Positions 35,303-44,998 of a stretch of 64,000 nt of DNA are shown one piece after another. Origin of the DNA: Chromohalobacter israelensis. Lineage in GTDB: Bacteria > Pseudomonadota > Gammaproteobacteria > Pseudomonadales > Halomonadaceae. How positions within the stretch are numbered: position 1 is the first letter of the stretch; every line of letters begins with the position of its first letter. The notes under the pieces are model-generated. The model had not been told where the DNA came from and did no database searches. It was given only the letters and a program-made list of their open reading frames with translations. The stretch lies in NCBI GenBank assembly GCA_000761475.1, contig JQNW01000009.1:62001-126000 (forward strand), given 5' to 3'. A program made the position numbers and the translations under genes.

Positions 35303-35334
35303 GTATGATGTATGACATGATGACTTCATGTCAT
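35303..35334. promoter_or_regulatory. Palindromic operator before kdgD (likely GntR/FadR-type site)
   Basis: ATGACATGA (35312-35320) and TCATGTCAT (35326-35334) are perfect 9-bp inverted arms with a 5-bp spacer. The left arm overlaps GTATGATGTATGACA (35303-35317), a 15-mer that also occurs at 44406-44420 before the TRAP operon. TATGAT within it could serve as a -10. The kdgD start lies 28 bp downstream, a position suited to repression by the FadR-type regulator encoded at 53269. Confidence 0.7.
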
Positions 35335-35362
35335 CACGCTCAACAAGACAGCTGCGAGGGAC

Positions 35363-36286
35363 ATGACGGTGCATTTTTCCAAAGAACAAACGGTCGCGGC
35401 GATTGGCGATGGCCTGCTTTCCTTCCCGGTGACCGATTTCGATGCCGCTGGACGATTCGATGCCGCGAGCTATCGCAAGCGACTCGAGTGGTTCGTGAGT
35501 CATGATGTCTCCGCGGTCTTCGTTGCGGGCGGCACGGGGGAGTTCTTCAACCTCTCGCTCGAGGAGTTCGGCGACGTCGTGCGCACGGCGGTCGATGTGA
35601 TCGGTGGGCGTGTGCCCATCATTGCCAGCGCCGGGTTGAGCGTGGAGAGCGGCAAGGCATTCGCGCGCGCGGCGGAAGAGGCCGGCGCGGATGGCGTTCT
35701 GCTGATGCCGCCCTATCTGACCGAGTGCCCGCAGGAAGGGCTGGTCGAGTACGCCCGCCAGATCTGCGACAGCACCACGGTTAACGTGATCTATTACAAC
35801 CGTGGCAATGGTGTTCTCGAGGCGCCGGCGGTCCAGCAGCTCGCCGATCAGTGCCCGAACTTGATCGGGTTGAAAGATGGCAAGGGCGATATGCAATTGC
35901 TCAACAAGATCGTCAAGACCGTCGGCGATCGACTGGTTTACGTCGGTGGCGTGCCGACCGCCGAGATTTTCGCCGAGGCCTACCTCTCCATTGGCGTCAA
36001 CACCTACTCTTCCGCTGTCTTCAACTTCGTGCCGGACATGGCACTCACGTTCTACCGCGCACTGCGCGCGGGAGACAGCGCCACGGTCAAGAAAATCACC
36101 AACGAGTTTTTCATTCCCTTCGTCGATCTGCGTGATCGTAAAAAGGGCTACGCCGTCAGCCTCATCAAGGCCGGCACCGAGATTATCGGAATGCCAGCGG
36201 GCAATGTTCGGAAACCGCTGATGATGCCGAGTACGGATGAGCGGGCTCATCTGGAACGCCTGATCGAGATCGCCAAGGGCTACTGA
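35363..36286 (+). CDS. kdgD: 5-dehydro-4-deoxyglucarate dehydratase
   Basis: A 307-residue DHDPS-superfamily enzyme that dehydrates and decarboxylates 5-keto-4-deoxy-D-glucarate to 2-oxoglutarate semialdehyde, water and CO2. The Schiff-base Lys is in NLIGLKDGKGD, the VAGGTGEFFNLS loop binds the substrate acid, and the catalytic Tyr lies in VIYYNRGNGV. Length is that of the family. It is the convergence point of the galactarate, glucarate and uronate branches in this locus. It begins the left operon, just after the palindromic operator, and is followed by the TTT transporter 50 bp later. Confidence 0.95.
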   Translation: MTVHFSKEQTVAAIGDGLLSFPVTDFDAAGRFDAASYRKRLEWFVSHDVSAVFVAGGTGEFFNLSLEEFGDVVRTAVDVIGGRVPIIASAGLSVESGKAFARAAEEAGADGVLLMPPYLTECPQEGLVEYARQICDSTTVNVIYYNRGNGVLEAPAVQQLADQCPNLIGLKDGKGDMQLLNKIVKTVGDRLVYVGGVPTAEIFAEAYLSIGVNTYSSAVFNFVPDMALTFYRALRAGDSATVKKITNEFFIPFVDLRDRKKGYAVSLIKAGTEIIGMPAGNVRKPLMMPSTDERAHLERLIEIAKGY

Positions 36287-36336
36287 CAGCCCACCTTCAC
36301 CCACTCTCAACAACGACAGCGAAGAGGTGAATTTTC

Positions 36337-37386
36337 ATGAGCATGCCCAGCATCTACAAGACACTTGGAACCTCCGTGCTGATGGCCGGCATGGCCTTCG
36401 GCAGTGCGGCGGCCCTGGCCGCCGACGGCCCGCTGCGCGGCAACGTCCGCGTGGTGATCGGCTCGACGTCCACCGGGGGCGATACCTATCAGAACTCCAG
36501 CATCGTCGCCGATGCCCTGGCCGAGCACCTCGATATCAACATGAAGGTGGACGCCGTGGGGGCGAGCTCGGCCTTCCGCTTCCTGGATCGCGATCCGCGC
36601 GGCAACACCCTGATGATCTTCCACGATCAGTCCTACCTCGGGTATCTGTATGGCGTGGAGGGGTATGAGAACATCTTCGAGAAGTACACCATCGGGCCGA
36701 CCGTCGCCATCAACCCCGGTAACGCCTATCTGGTGCCCAAGGACTCGCCCTATCAGACCCTGGACGACGTGATCGAGGCGGTCGGCAACGGCGAGGAGGT
36801 GCGCGTGGCCATTCAGCCGGGCGGCGTGTCGGAGATCGGCTTCAGTGCCCTGAAGAATGCCATCGCCATCGAGCATCCGGGGATGGAGGAGAACCTGGTG
36901 GCCGTCAACACCGGTTCCCAGGCCGACAAGAACCAGCAGCTCTTCGACGACCAGGCCGACATGATCAACGGCACCGTGCAGGCCAACGAGCAATACACCC
37001 GCCTGCCGGAAGACGATCAGAAGGCCATGCGCTTCCTGTGGCTCACGGCACGCAACAGCACCATCGAGCAGGCGCCGGAAGACGGGCTGGGGCAGACCAC
37101 TCGCGAGCAGTTGCTGCAGTACGTCGAGCCTAACGTGAATGTCACCATGGGCGATGACAACTTCACCTTCGATAAAGAGTTCTTCTTCCTCTACAACAAG
37201 GACATGGACCAGGCCATCGTCAACCAGATCGACCAGGCGCTCGCCGAGATCTATGCCGAGGGCGAGATCCAGGAGACTCAGAAGAACGCTTTCTTCATTC
37301 CCAACTTCAAGCCGTCCGATGAAGCCGCCGACTACCTGGAAAGCAAGATGTCCGTCTACGAGGACATCATTACCAACATCCAGTAA
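36337..37386 (+). CDS. TTT-type periplasmic binding protein for sugar acids
   Basis: A 349-residue receptor of the tripartite tricarboxylate transporter. A signal peptide ends near GSAAALA. The mature start LRGNVRVVIGSTSTGGDTYQ is a divergent form of the TctC pattern, and NPGNAYLVPKDSPYQTLDDV matches the middle. It should bind a dicarboxylic sugar acid (galactarate or glucarate) for the TctA/TctB pair that follows. That substrate is inferred from garD, gudD and kdgD in the same operon. GAAGAGGTG precedes the ATG. Confidence 0.85.
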   Translation: MSMPSIYKTLGTSVLMAGMAFGSAAALAADGPLRGNVRVVIGSTSTGGDTYQNSSIVADALAEHLDINMKVDAVGASSAFRFLDRDPRGNTLMIFHDQSYLGYLYGVEGYENIFEKYTIGPTVAINPGNAYLVPKDSPYQTLDDVIEAVGNGEEVRVAIQPGGVSEIGFSALKNAIAIEHPGMEENLVAVNTGSQADKNQQLFDDQADMINGTVQANEQYTRLPEDDQKAMRFLWLTARNSTIEQAPEDGLGQTTREQLLQYVEPNVNVTMGDDNFTFDKEFFFLYNKDMDQAIVNQIDQALAEIYAEGEIQETQKNAFFIPNFKPSDEAADYLESKMSVYEDIITNIQ

Positions 37387-37486
37387 GGCGGTATCGCTGG
37401 CGGGGAGACCCGCCGGCGCTCGCGGCTATTGCTTGTCCCCATAATGATCGAAAGGGCTCCTTGCGAGAGCCTTCACCGGAGCCGCC

Positions 37487-37930
37487 ATGGAATCAGGACT
37501 GTCATCCCTGTTGAGCGTCTCGATCGATTTCGAGACCTCCCATCTGTTCTTTCCCCATATCATTCACTGGCTGATGGGCGGCCTCTTCGCCCTGATTCTG
37601 GTGTTCAACGTGGCGCCCTTTCTCGTCGCTGTCAGGCGAGGGGAGCGGACGTTGCCGATTCTGGGCGAGTCCATGGACAAGTTCCGTTTCTTCGGAACCC
37701 TGGCACTGATCGTCGCCTACTTCTACCTGATGTCGGTGGTCGGCAACTTCTTTCCTTACACGGGCTACGGCTTCCTGTTCGTGTCGATGGCCTTCCTTTT
37801 CCTGATGTCGCTGATGTACATGCACACCAGGACCAAGCGCAAGGTCATCACGGCCGCCATCAACGCGCTCGTGGCGCCGAGCCTGGCGTGGTTCATTCTC
37901 GCCAAGCTGTTCCAGATCACCTTGCCGTAG
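37487..37930 (+). CDS. TTT transporter small membrane subunit (TctB-like)
   Basis: A 147-residue protein with four hydrophobic helices (HWLMGGLFALILVFNVAPFL, FGTLALIVAYFYLMSVVG, FLFVSMAFLFLMSLMYMH, and a C-terminal one). This is the layout of the TctB subunit, whose sequence is poorly conserved. The first about 20 residues precede the membrane. GGAG lies before ATG 37487. It is placed between the binding protein and TctA, as in classic TTT operons. Confidence 0.85.
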   Translation: MESGLSSLLSVSIDFETSHLFFPHIIHWLMGGLFALILVFNVAPFLVAVRRGERTLPILGESMDKFRFFGTLALIVAYFYLMSVVGNFFPYTGYGFLFVSMAFLFLMSLMYMHTRTKRKVITAAINALVAPSLAWFILAKLFQITLP

Positions 37931-37943
37931 CGGAGACGTTTCC

Positions 37944-39455
37944 ATGCTCGATATCCTGTCGTTACTCGATATCACCTTCTTCCTGCTGGCGGCCCTGGGG
38001 GCCCTGGTCGGGATCATCTTCGGGGCCATCCCCGGGATGACCGCTACCATGGCCGTGGCGGTGTGTCTGCCGCTGACCTACGCGCTCGGCCTCAATCATG
38101 GCCTGGCGCTGCTGCTGGGCCTCTACGTGGGAGGCATCTCCGGCGGCATGGTGCCGGCGGTGTTGCTCAACATTCCCGGTACGCCATCCTCGATCACCAC
38201 CACCTTCGACGGCTTCCCCATGGCTCAGAAGGGCGAGGGCGAACGCGCCTTGAGGGTCTGCGTGGTGGCGTCGCTGATCGGTGGCCTCATCAGCGCCATC
38301 GTGCTGTTCCTGTTCGCGCCGGTTCTGGCCGAATTCTCGATCAAGTTTTCCTATGTAGAGAAGTTCCTGATCATCCTGCTGGCGTTGACCGTCATCGCCT
38401 CCATGTCCCGCAACATGCTGGTGGGCATCTTCAGCGGCGTGCTGGGTATCTGGCTGAGCCTGATCGGCACCTACAGTATCTCGGACGGCGGCAACGGCCA
38501 CACTCGTCTGATGTTCGATTTCCTCGAGCCCTACCTGTTCGAGGGGTTCTCCCTGCTGCCTGTACTGATCGGTATCTTCGGCATCGCTACCATACTGCTC
38601 GAGGCCGAAGAAGGCGTGAAGAGCGGCCTGGCCGGCAAGAACATCGAGTTCGGCAAGGGCGGCGGCTTCTCCTTCGGCATCTTCAAGGGCCGGCTGACCA
38701 ACCTGGTGCGCTCGTCCTTCATCGGCACCTTCGTCGGCATGTTGCCGGGCGTCGGTGGGAGCGCTGCCTCGGTATTGGCCTACACCCAGGAGAAGAACCT
38801 GTCCCGTGATTCCAGCGAGATGGGCAAGGGCGCGCCCCAGGGGCTGATGGCCTCGGAGTCTGCCAACAACGCCCTGACCGGCGGCGCGTTGATCCCGCTG
38901 CTGTCGCTCGGCATCCCCGGCGATTCCACCACCGCGATCCTGATCGGTGCCTTCACCCTGCAGGGCATCCAGGTCGGCCCGCTGTTCATTCCAGAAAATG
39001 CCGATACCTGGTACTTGATGATGATCGCCCTGGTGTTCGCGAACGTCGTGATGTTCTTCCTGATGTTCTACGCCATCAAGCACATCGCCAAGGTGGTGCT
39101 GGTACCCAAATACATCCTCTATCCGATCATCGTGATGATGTGCGTGGTCGGCGCCTACGCGATCAATTACGGCATCATGTTCGACGTCTGGACGCTGCTG
39201 ATCTTCGGCGTGCTGGGCTACCTGATCCAGAAGGTGGGGCTCGAGGTCGCGCCGCTGATCATCGGCTTCATCCTCGGCGGACAGGCGGAGGTCTACTTCG
39301 TGAAGAGCCTGGAGTCCTTCGGCACCTACTCGATCTTCTTCACCAAGAGCCCCATCGCCGTGGTGCTCTGGGGGCTGATCGCCGCCTCGGTAGCCTTCTC
39401 GGTGACGATGAGCCTGAAGAGCCGGGCCAAGCGTCGCCTGGAGGCTTCCTCATGA
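37944..39455 (+). CDS. TTT transporter large membrane subunit TctA
   Basis: A 503-residue permease of about 12 helices. The two TctA signatures are [20 protein letters not shown] near the start (with [20 protein letters not shown]) and [20 protein letters not shown] mid-protein, and [20 protein letters not shown] follows. It drives cation-coupled uptake of the acid delivered by the receptor. It starts 13 bp after the TctB stop. A 13-codon reading frame overlaps its stop and leads into garD. Confidence 0.95.
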   Translation: MLDILSLLDITFFLLAALGALVGIIFGAIPGMTATMAVAVCLPLTYALGLNHGLALLLGLYVGGISGGMVPAVLLNIPGTPSSITTTFDGFPMAQKGEGERALRVCVVASLIGGLISAIVLFLFAPVLAEFSIKFSYVEKFLIILLALTVIASMSRNMLVGIFSGVLGIWLSLIGTYSISDGGNGHTRLMFDFLEPYLFEGFSLLPVLIGIFGIATILLEAEEGVKSGLAGKNIEFGKGGGFSFGIFKGRLTNLVRSSFIGTFVGMLPGVGGSAASVLAYTQEKNLSRDSSEMGKGAPQGLMASESANNALTGGALIPLLSLGIPGDSTTAILIGAFTLQGIQVGPLFIPENADTWYLMMIALVFANVVMFFLMFYAIKHIAKVVLVPKYILYPIIVMMCVVGAYAINYGIMFDVWTLLIFGVLGYLIQKVGLEVAPLIIGFILGGQAEVYFVKSLESFGTYSIFFTKSPIAVVLWGLIAASVAFSVTMSLKSRAKRRLEASS

Positions 39456-39493
39456 ACTCCCGTCATTCGCACAACCGCGAGGCTTGGTCATGA
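39452..39493 (+). other. 13-codon coupling mini-ORF between tctA and garD
   Basis: ATG 39452 overlaps the tctA stop (ATGA) and the mini-ORF ([13 protein letters not shown]) ends with a TGA that overlaps the garD ATG at 39490, again as ATGA. Ribosomes finishing tctA could thus be handed to garD through reinitiation. The peptide resembles no known protein, and GAGG before garD could also act by itself. Confidence 0.4.
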
Positions 39494-41058
39494 CGCACTC
39501 GACATCGGCTCCTCGGGTGATTCGCATCCACCCGCGTGACAACGTCGCCGTGGTCGTCGGCCAGGGCGGCCTGGCCGCCGGCGAGCGCCTCGATGATGGC
39601 ATCGAGCTGCAGGCGAGGATTCCTCAGGGGCACAAGGTGGCATTGGTGGCGCTGGCCGAGGGCGACCAGGTGATCCGCTACGGCGAAGTCATCGGCACGG
39701 CCGTCACGGCCATCCCACAGGGCGGTCACGTCAACGAGACCAACCTGCACATGCCTATGCCGCCTGCGCTGGAGGATCTCCCGCTGGCGACTCGCCCGGC
39801 GCCACCGGCCGAATCGCTGGAGGGCTATACCTTCGAGGGCTTCCGCAACGCCGATGGCAGCGTCGGCACCAAGAACGTGCTCGGCATCACCACCAGCGTG
39901 CAGTGCGTGGCGGGTACCGTCGATCACGTGGTCCAGCGCATCAAGCGCGAGCTGCTGCCGCGCTTCCCTAACGTCGACGATGTGGTAGGGCTCAACCACA
40001 GCTATGGTTGCGGCGTGGCGATCAATGCGCCGGCCGCGGTGGTGCCCATTCGCACGCTCAGGAACCTGGCCCGGAATCCCAACTTCGGTGACGAGGTGAT
40101 GATCATCGGGCTGGGTTGCGAGAAGTTGCAGCCCTCGACCCTGGTCGAGGATCGCCCGGTGAGGATCTTCGAGAACACCAAGGCGGCCGATCCCGAGGCC
40201 AACGTGCTGAGCCTGCAGGATGAGTCCTTCGAGGGCTTCGGCGAGATGATCGACGGCATCATGGCCATGGCCGAGCGCCACCTCGAGCGTCTCGACCGCC
40301 GACGCCGCGAGACCTGTCCGGTGGCCGATCTGGTGGTGGGCATGCAATGCGGCGGCAGTGATGCTTTCTCCGGGCTCACCGCCAATCCGGCGGTGGGCTT
40401 TGCCACCGACCTGATCGTGCGCGCCGGCGGCAGCGTGATGTTCTCCGAGGTCACCGAGGTGCGCGATGCCATCCACCTGCTGACGCCGCGGGCTGTAGAT
40501 CGCTCGGTCGGCCAGGCGCTGATCGACCAGATGGCCTGGTACGACGACTATCTCTCTCAGGGCCAGGCGGATCGCAGCGCCAATACCTCCCCCGGCAACA
40601 AGAAGGGCGGTCTCTCCAACATCGTCGAAAAAGCGCTGGGCTCGGTGATCAAGTCCGGCAACTCGCCGATCGTTGATGTCATCGGCCCGGGTGAGCGACT
40701 GCGCAAGCGTGGCCTGACCTTCGCCGCCACTCCGGCCAGCGACTTCATCTGCGGCACCCTGCAGGCCGCCGCCGGCATGAACCTGCAGGTCTTCACCACC
40801 GGCCGCGGCACGCCCTACAACCTGCCGATGACGCCGGTCATCAAGGTCTCCAGCAACTCCACCCTGGGAAAGCGCTGGCATGATCTGATCGACCTCGACG
40901 CGGGACGCATCGCCACCGGCGAGGCGTCCATCAAGGAGATGGGCTGGGAGCTCTTCCAGCTGATCCTCGAGGTGGCCAGTGGCCGCCAGCGGGTCGCCGC
41001 CGACCGGCTCGGCCTTTACAACGACCTGGTGCTCTTCAACCCGGCGCCGGTGACCTGA
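39490..41058 (+). CDS. garD: Galactarate dehydratase
   Basis: A 522-residue UxaA/GarD-family lyase converting galactarate (meso) to 5-keto-4-deoxy-D-glucarate. The N-terminal SAF-like domain ([15 protein letters not shown], about 1-90) is followed by the catalytic part, with [54 protein letters not shown] and [12 protein letters not shown], and the typical end [10 protein letters not shown]. The conserved Cys and His for iron are present. Length equals E. coli GarD. It feeds KdgD. Confidence 0.95.
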   Translation: MTHSTSAPRVIRIHPRDNVAVVVGQGGLAAGERLDDGIELQARIPQGHKVALVALAEGDQVIRYGEVIGTAVTAIPQGGHVNETNLHMPMPPALEDLPLATRPAPPAESLEGYTFEGFRNADGSVGTKNVLGITTSVQCVAGTVDHVVQRIKRELLPRFPNVDDVVGLNHSYGCGVAINAPAAVVPIRTLRNLARNPNFGDEVMIIGLGCEKLQPSTLVEDRPVRIFENTKAADPEANVLSLQDESFEGFGEMIDGIMAMAERHLERLDRRRRETCPVADLVVGMQCGGSDAFSGLTANPAVGFATDLIVRAGGSVMFSEVTEVRDAIHLLTPRAVDRSVGQALIDQMAWYDDYLSQGQADRSANTSPGNKKGGLSNIVEKALGSVIKSGNSPIVDVIGPGERLRKRGLTFAATPASDFICGTLQAAAGMNLQVFTTGRGTPYNLPMTPVIKVSSNSTLGKRWHDLIDLDAGRIATGEASIKEMGWELFQLILEVASGRQRVAADRLGLYNDLVLFNPAPVT

Positions 41059-41097
41059 CCCTTCTTCGTTCTTTCGACCGTTACAAGAGGCAATGCC

Positions 41098-42423
41098 ATG
41101 TTTCCCAAGATCACCAAGATGAACGTCGTGCCGGTCGCCGGCGAAGACGGTTTCCTGCTCAACCTGAGCGGCGGTCATGCGCCCTGGTTCATCCGCTGCG
41201 TACTGGTGCTGGAGGATGAGTCCGGCAACCGCGGCGTCGGCGAGATTCCCTCCAGCGAAGGCATCCTGAACGGCCTGGAGAAGTGCCGCAGCCTGGTGGA
41301 AGGCGCGCGGGTCAACGAGGTCAAGCAGGTGCTCAGTCGGGCCCGAGGGCTGCTGGCTCAGGGCGGCCCGGAGGAGCGGGGGCGCCAGACCTTCGATCTG
41401 CGCGTGGCCGTGCACGTCATCACCGCCATCGAGTCGGCGCTGTTCGATCTCTTCGGTCAGGCGCTGGGCATGCCGGTGGCCGACCTGCTGGGCCAGTACG
41501 GCCGCCAGCGCGACGAGGTCGAGGCCCTGGGCTACCTGTTCCTGCTCGGCGACCCGGACAAGACCGACCTGCCGTATCCTCGCGTGGCCGACCCGGTCGA
41601 TGCCTGGGACGAGGTGCGCTACCGCGAGGCCATGACGCCCGAGGCCGTCGCCAACCTGGCCCGGGCCGCCTATGATCGCTATGGCTTCAAGGACTTCAAG
41701 CTCAAGGGCGGCGTGCTGCGTGGCGAGGAAGAGGCCGATTGCATCCGTGCGCTGCACGAGGCCTTCCCCGAGGCGCGCCTGACCCTGGACCCCAACGGCG
41801 CATGGAAGCTGGACGAGGCCGTGCGTGTGCTGGAGCCGATCAAGCACCTGCTGAGCTATGCCGAGGACCCTTGCGGTCAGGAGGGCGGTTTCTCCGGTCG
41901 CGAGACCATGGCGGAATTCAAGAAGCGCACCGGGCTGCCTACCGCCACCAACATGATCGCCACCGATTACAAGCAGCTGCAGTACGCCGTGCAGCTCAAC
42001 TCGGTGGACATTCCCCTGGCGGACTGCCACTTCTGGACCATGCAGGGCGCCGTGGCGGTGGGTGAGCTGTGCCACGAGTGGGGCATGACCTGGGGCTCGC
42101 ACAGCAACAACCACTTCGACATTTCGCTGGCGATGATGACCCACGTGGCCGCGGCCTGCCCGGGCGAGATCACCGCCATCGACACCCACTGGATCTGGCA
42201 GGACGGTCAGCGCATCACCAGGGAGCCGTTCCAGATTCGGGACGGCAAGCTGACCGTGCCGAAGACTCCGGGTCTAGGCATCGAGCTGGACGACGATAAG
42301 CTCATGGAGGCGCACGAGACATACAAGCGTCTCGACGTGACGCAGCGCAATGACGCCATGGCGATGCAATACCTGATCCCGGGATGGGAGTTCGATCCCA
42401 AGCGTCCCGCTCTAGTGCGCTGA
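41098..42423 (+). CDS. gudD: Glucarate dehydratase
   Basis: A 441-residue enolase-superfamily enzyme dehydrating D-glucarate to 5-keto-4-deoxy-D-glucarate. The catalytic K-x-K is in FKDFKLKGG, metal ligands begin with Asp in TLDPNGAW, and the His-containing loop [18 protein letters not shown] holds the general base. The end [20 protein letters not shown] is a clear gudD signature. It closes the left operon. A decayed copy of this 3' end is found at 53150-53197. Confidence 0.95.
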   Translation: MFPKITKMNVVPVAGEDGFLLNLSGGHAPWFIRCVLVLEDESGNRGVGEIPSSEGILNGLEKCRSLVEGARVNEVKQVLSRARGLLAQGGPEERGRQTFDLRVAVHVITAIESALFDLFGQALGMPVADLLGQYGRQRDEVEALGYLFLLGDPDKTDLPYPRVADPVDAWDEVRYREAMTPEAVANLARAAYDRYGFKDFKLKGGVLRGEEEADCIRALHEAFPEARLTLDPNGAWKLDEAVRVLEPIKHLLSYAEDPCGQEGGFSGRETMAEFKKRTGLPTATNMIATDYKQLQYAVQLNSVDIPLADCHFWTMQGAVAVGELCHEWGMTWGSHSNNHFDISLAMMTHVAAACPGEITAIDTHWIWQDGQRITREPFQIRDGKLTVPKTPGLGIELDDDKLMEAHETYKRLDVTQRNDAMAMQYLIPGWEFDPKRPALVR

Positions 42424-42640
42424 TGTTTCCCGATACGCCTGACTTGAATTGTGCTGATCTTTGCACGAACAAGGAGCAGGGCTCGTACGCGCGCTTGCGC
42501 GGGGATTGAGTGTGTTCTTGGAGGATGGCGCTGACGCTGGTCGTTGCCAGCGCGTACAATGCCGCTTCGACGCAGGCCGGGCTCGCACTGCCAGGTCCGC
42601 CGTCGCCTCATTCACGCCGTTTCCCGCGAGAACCTCGATT

Positions 42641-44230
42641 TTGCTCTCTACCGCCAACATCACCATGCAATTCGGCGCCAAGCCGCTATTCGAAAATGTC
42701 TCCGTCAAGTTCGGAGAGGGCAACCGCTATGGCCTGATCGGCGCCAATGGTTGCGGCAAGTCTACCTTCATGAAGATCCTGGGGGGCGACCTGGAGCCTA
42801 CCAGTGGCCAGGTAATGAAGGACGCCACCACGCGGCTCGGCAAGCTGAGTCAGGATCAGTTCGCGTTCGAGAGCGAGCGTGTAATCGACACCGTGATCAT
42901 GGGGAACACGGAGCTGTGGGAGGTTGCCGCCGAGCGCGAGCGTATCTATTCGCAGACTGAAATGTCCGAGGAAGATGGCATGAAGGTCGCCGACCTTGAG
43001 GTGCGTTACGCTGAGCTCGATGGTTATACAGCAGAGGCCCGCGCGGGAGAGTTGCTGCTCGGCCTCGGCATCCCTCTGGTGCAGCACACCCAGCCGATGA
43101 GCGTGGTGGCACCGGGGTGGAAGCTGCGCGTATTGCTGGCTCAGGCGCTGTTCAGTGATCCCGACGTGTTGCTGCTCGATGAGCCGACCAACCACCTGGA
43201 TATCAACACCATCCGGTGGCTGGAGGAGATTCTGCGTTCACGCAGCTCGACCATGCTCATCATCTCTCATGATCGTCACTTTCTGAATCGTGTCTGCACG
43301 CATATGGCGGACCTCGACTACGGCGAGCTGACGCTTTTCCCGGGCAACTATGATGAGTACATGACTGCTGCCACCCAAGCGCGAGAGCGCTTGCATGCCG
43401 ATAACGCCAAGAAGAAGGCGGAGATCGCTGAGTTGCAGCAGTTCGTCAGCCGCTTCTCGGCCAACGCCTCCAAGGCCAAGCAGGCCACGTCACGCCAGCG
43501 CAAGATCGACAAGATCCAGCTCGATGAGGTCAAGCCGTCATCGCGAGTCAGCCCATTCATTCGCTTCGAGCAGACCAAAAAGATACACCGGCATGCATTG
43601 AACGCGGAGAAGCTCTCCAAGGCCTGGGGTGACAACGTGCTGTTCGAACGTTTCGACTTGCAGGTCGAAGCTGGCGAGAGAGTCGCTATCATCGGGCCCA
43701 ACGGAATTGGCAAGACGACATTGCTCAACTGCCTGGTCGGCACGATGGCGCCGGATGCGGGCGAGGTGAAATGGACCGATGCGGCGGAAGTGGGGTACTT
43801 CGCCCAGGATCACGCTGATGATTTCGAAGGCGGTGAGACGCTTTTCGAATGGATGCGGCAGTGGACCACGGAAGGTGAGCAGACCGTACGCGGTGCGCTG
43901 GGCCGCATGCTGTTCTCCAACGATGACATCGGCAAGTCGGTCAAGGTGATCTCCGGAGGCGAACAGGGGAGGATGCTGTTCGGTAAGCTGGCGCTGCAGA
44001 AGCCTAACGTGCTGGTGATGGATGAGCCCACCAACCACCTTGACATGGAGTCGATTGAAGCGCTCAACCTGGCGTTGGAAAACTATCCCGGCACCTTGAT
44101 CTTCGTCAGCCATGACCGTGAGTTCGTCGGTTCCTTGGCGACCCGTATCATCGAGCTGAAGGATGACGATATCGTCGATTTCAGCGGCAGTTATGACGAT
44201 TATCTCCGCAGTCAGAGTATCTACGACTAA
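42641..44230 (+). CDS. ybiT: ABC-F family ATPase YbiT
   Basis: A 529-residue soluble protein with two ATP-binding cassettes and no membrane domain. Walker A motifs are GANGCGKST and GPNGIGKTT, and each half has a [11 protein letters not shown] or [10 protein letters not shown] box. The linker between ([20 protein letters not shown]) is the ABC-F P-site arm. These proteins act on ribosomes. TTG 42641 is chosen by matching the E. coli YbiT N-terminus (MLVSSNVTMQFG); no strong ribosome site helps. It is a core gene lying between the two halves of the sugar-acid locus. Confidence 0.92.
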   Translation: MLSTANITMQFGAKPLFENVSVKFGEGNRYGLIGANGCGKSTFMKILGGDLEPTSGQVMKDATTRLGKLSQDQFAFESERVIDTVIMGNTELWEVAAERERIYSQTEMSEEDGMKVADLEVRYAELDGYTAEARAGELLLGLGIPLVQHTQPMSVVAPGWKLRVLLAQALFSDPDVLLLDEPTNHLDINTIRWLEEILRSRSSTMLIISHDRHFLNRVCTHMADLDYGELTLFPGNYDEYMTAATQARERLHADNAKKKAEIAELQQFVSRFSANASKAKQATSRQRKIDKIQLDEVKPSSRVSPFIRFEQTKKIHRHALNAEKLSKAWGDNVLFERFDLQVEAGERVAIIGPNGIGKTTLLNCLVGTMAPDAGEVKWTDAAEVGYFAQDHADDFEGGETLFEWMRQWTTEGEQTVRGALGRMLFSNDDIGKSVKVISGGEQGRMLFGKLALQKPNVLVMDEPTNHLDMESIEALNLALENYPGTLIFVSHDREFVGSLATRIIELKDDDIVDFSGSYDDYLRSQSIYD

Positions 44231-44289
44231 ACGCGACGATCTTCATTCTCACCACCGGCGGACACGATACGTCTAAAAACTAGTTACCG

Positions 44290-44321
44290 ACCGGCGCGTG
44301 CTGCTTGCAGCACGCGCCGGT
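44290..44321 (+). terminator. Hairpin terminator after ybiT
   Basis: ACCGGCGCGTGCTG (44290-44303) and CAGCACGCGCCGGT (44308-44321) form a perfect 14-bp stem with a 4-base loop. No T-tract follows, so efficiency is uncertain. Confidence 0.65.
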
Positions 44322-44392
44322 GCGTTGTGGCTGCCGGCCGGCCGTGCAACCCGGCCCTCACGTTGCGTTTCGTTATCTTAGCCTAATGTCTA

Positions 44393-44420
44393 TACGTCAT
44401 AACAGGTATGATGTATGACA
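44393..44420. promoter_or_regulatory. Palindromic operator before the TRAP operon (GntR-type)
   Basis: TACGTCAT (44393-44400) and ATGATGTA (44408-44415) form an inverted repeat with one mismatch. The right arm is part of GTATGATGTATGACA (44406-44420), identical over 15 bp to the site before kdgD at 35303-35317. Shared use suggests one regulator for both halves of the locus. The dctP start is about 330 bp downstream. Confidence 0.6.
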
Positions 44421-44747
44421 ACATTCAGGCTAGGGTCTAAGCTGATGCTGTCATGAGACAGCCGGCTATTTAGCCCAACGGGCAAGTGGCCGGTTTAACA
44501 CACAGACGCTCGTGCATCCTTGATGAAGGACATAAATGCGTTGAACCGCATTCGATGTGGAAGAGAGTTTGAAGACGGCGAATTATCGTAAACGGCACGT
44601 CTGGATTTATAACCATAATGCTTACGTAATGCCCGCTATGAGAAGGCATTGGTTTTTGATCTTTTACGTGTCGAGAAGCCAGGAGGGCGTCAATTACTGA
44701 GTATGGTCAGTTTAACAAAATGAAATAGAACCATAAGGAGCCACGTC

Positions 44748-44998
44748 ATGCAGACCAATAAAAGACTCAAGATGGCAAGCTGTGTAAAAGCGGCAGCGAT
44801 GCTCGGTATGTTGCTGAGTGTTTCCATTTCGACGACAGCGCAAGCGGAAAGCTGGCGGGGATGGAACATCCACCCGCCGAGTTATCCAAATGGCAAGGCC
44901 CTGGAAAGTTTTGCCAAGGAAGTCGCTGAAAAGACAGAGGGGCGTGTTGAGCCCAAGGTATACCATAACGCGGTGCTGGGCGATCAGCCTGACGCGAT
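44748..44998 (+). pseudogene. dctP: TRAP binding protein DctP, 5' fragment split by an IS
   Basis: The first 83 codons of a TRAP solute receptor: signal peptide (MLGMLLSVSISTTAQA, cleavage near AQA) then WRGWNIHPPSYPNGKALESF and TEGRVEPKVYHNAVLGDQPD. After 44998 the frame enters an IS256-family element and ends at 45056 with unrelated residues. Removing the element and one copy of the 9-bp duplication joins this part to 46391-47150 in frame (QPDA-IEQT), giving a 336-residue receptor. The sugar-acid context suggests uronates or aldarates as ligand. Confidence 0.93.

Larger units (their letters stand above)
44231..44747. other. Long intergenic region before dctP, hairpin, operator and leader
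   Basis: About 517 bp without a supported gene. A 14-bp perfect hairpin (44290-44321) follows ybiT. A palindromic site with the 15-mer GTATGATGTATGACA lies at 44393-44420. From 44430 to the dctP start the sequence is AT-richer, with several dispersed stop codons in all frames. It is probably a long 5' leader, or a decayed segment that I cannot name. ATAAGGAGCC before 44748 is the dctP ribosome site. Confidence 0.45.

Noticed and set aside
39463-42189. 908-codon open frame antisense to garD and gudD
   Set aside because: Very long but an artefact of the high GC at third positions of the sense genes. It crosses two well-supported enzymes and an intergenic gap and resembles nothing.
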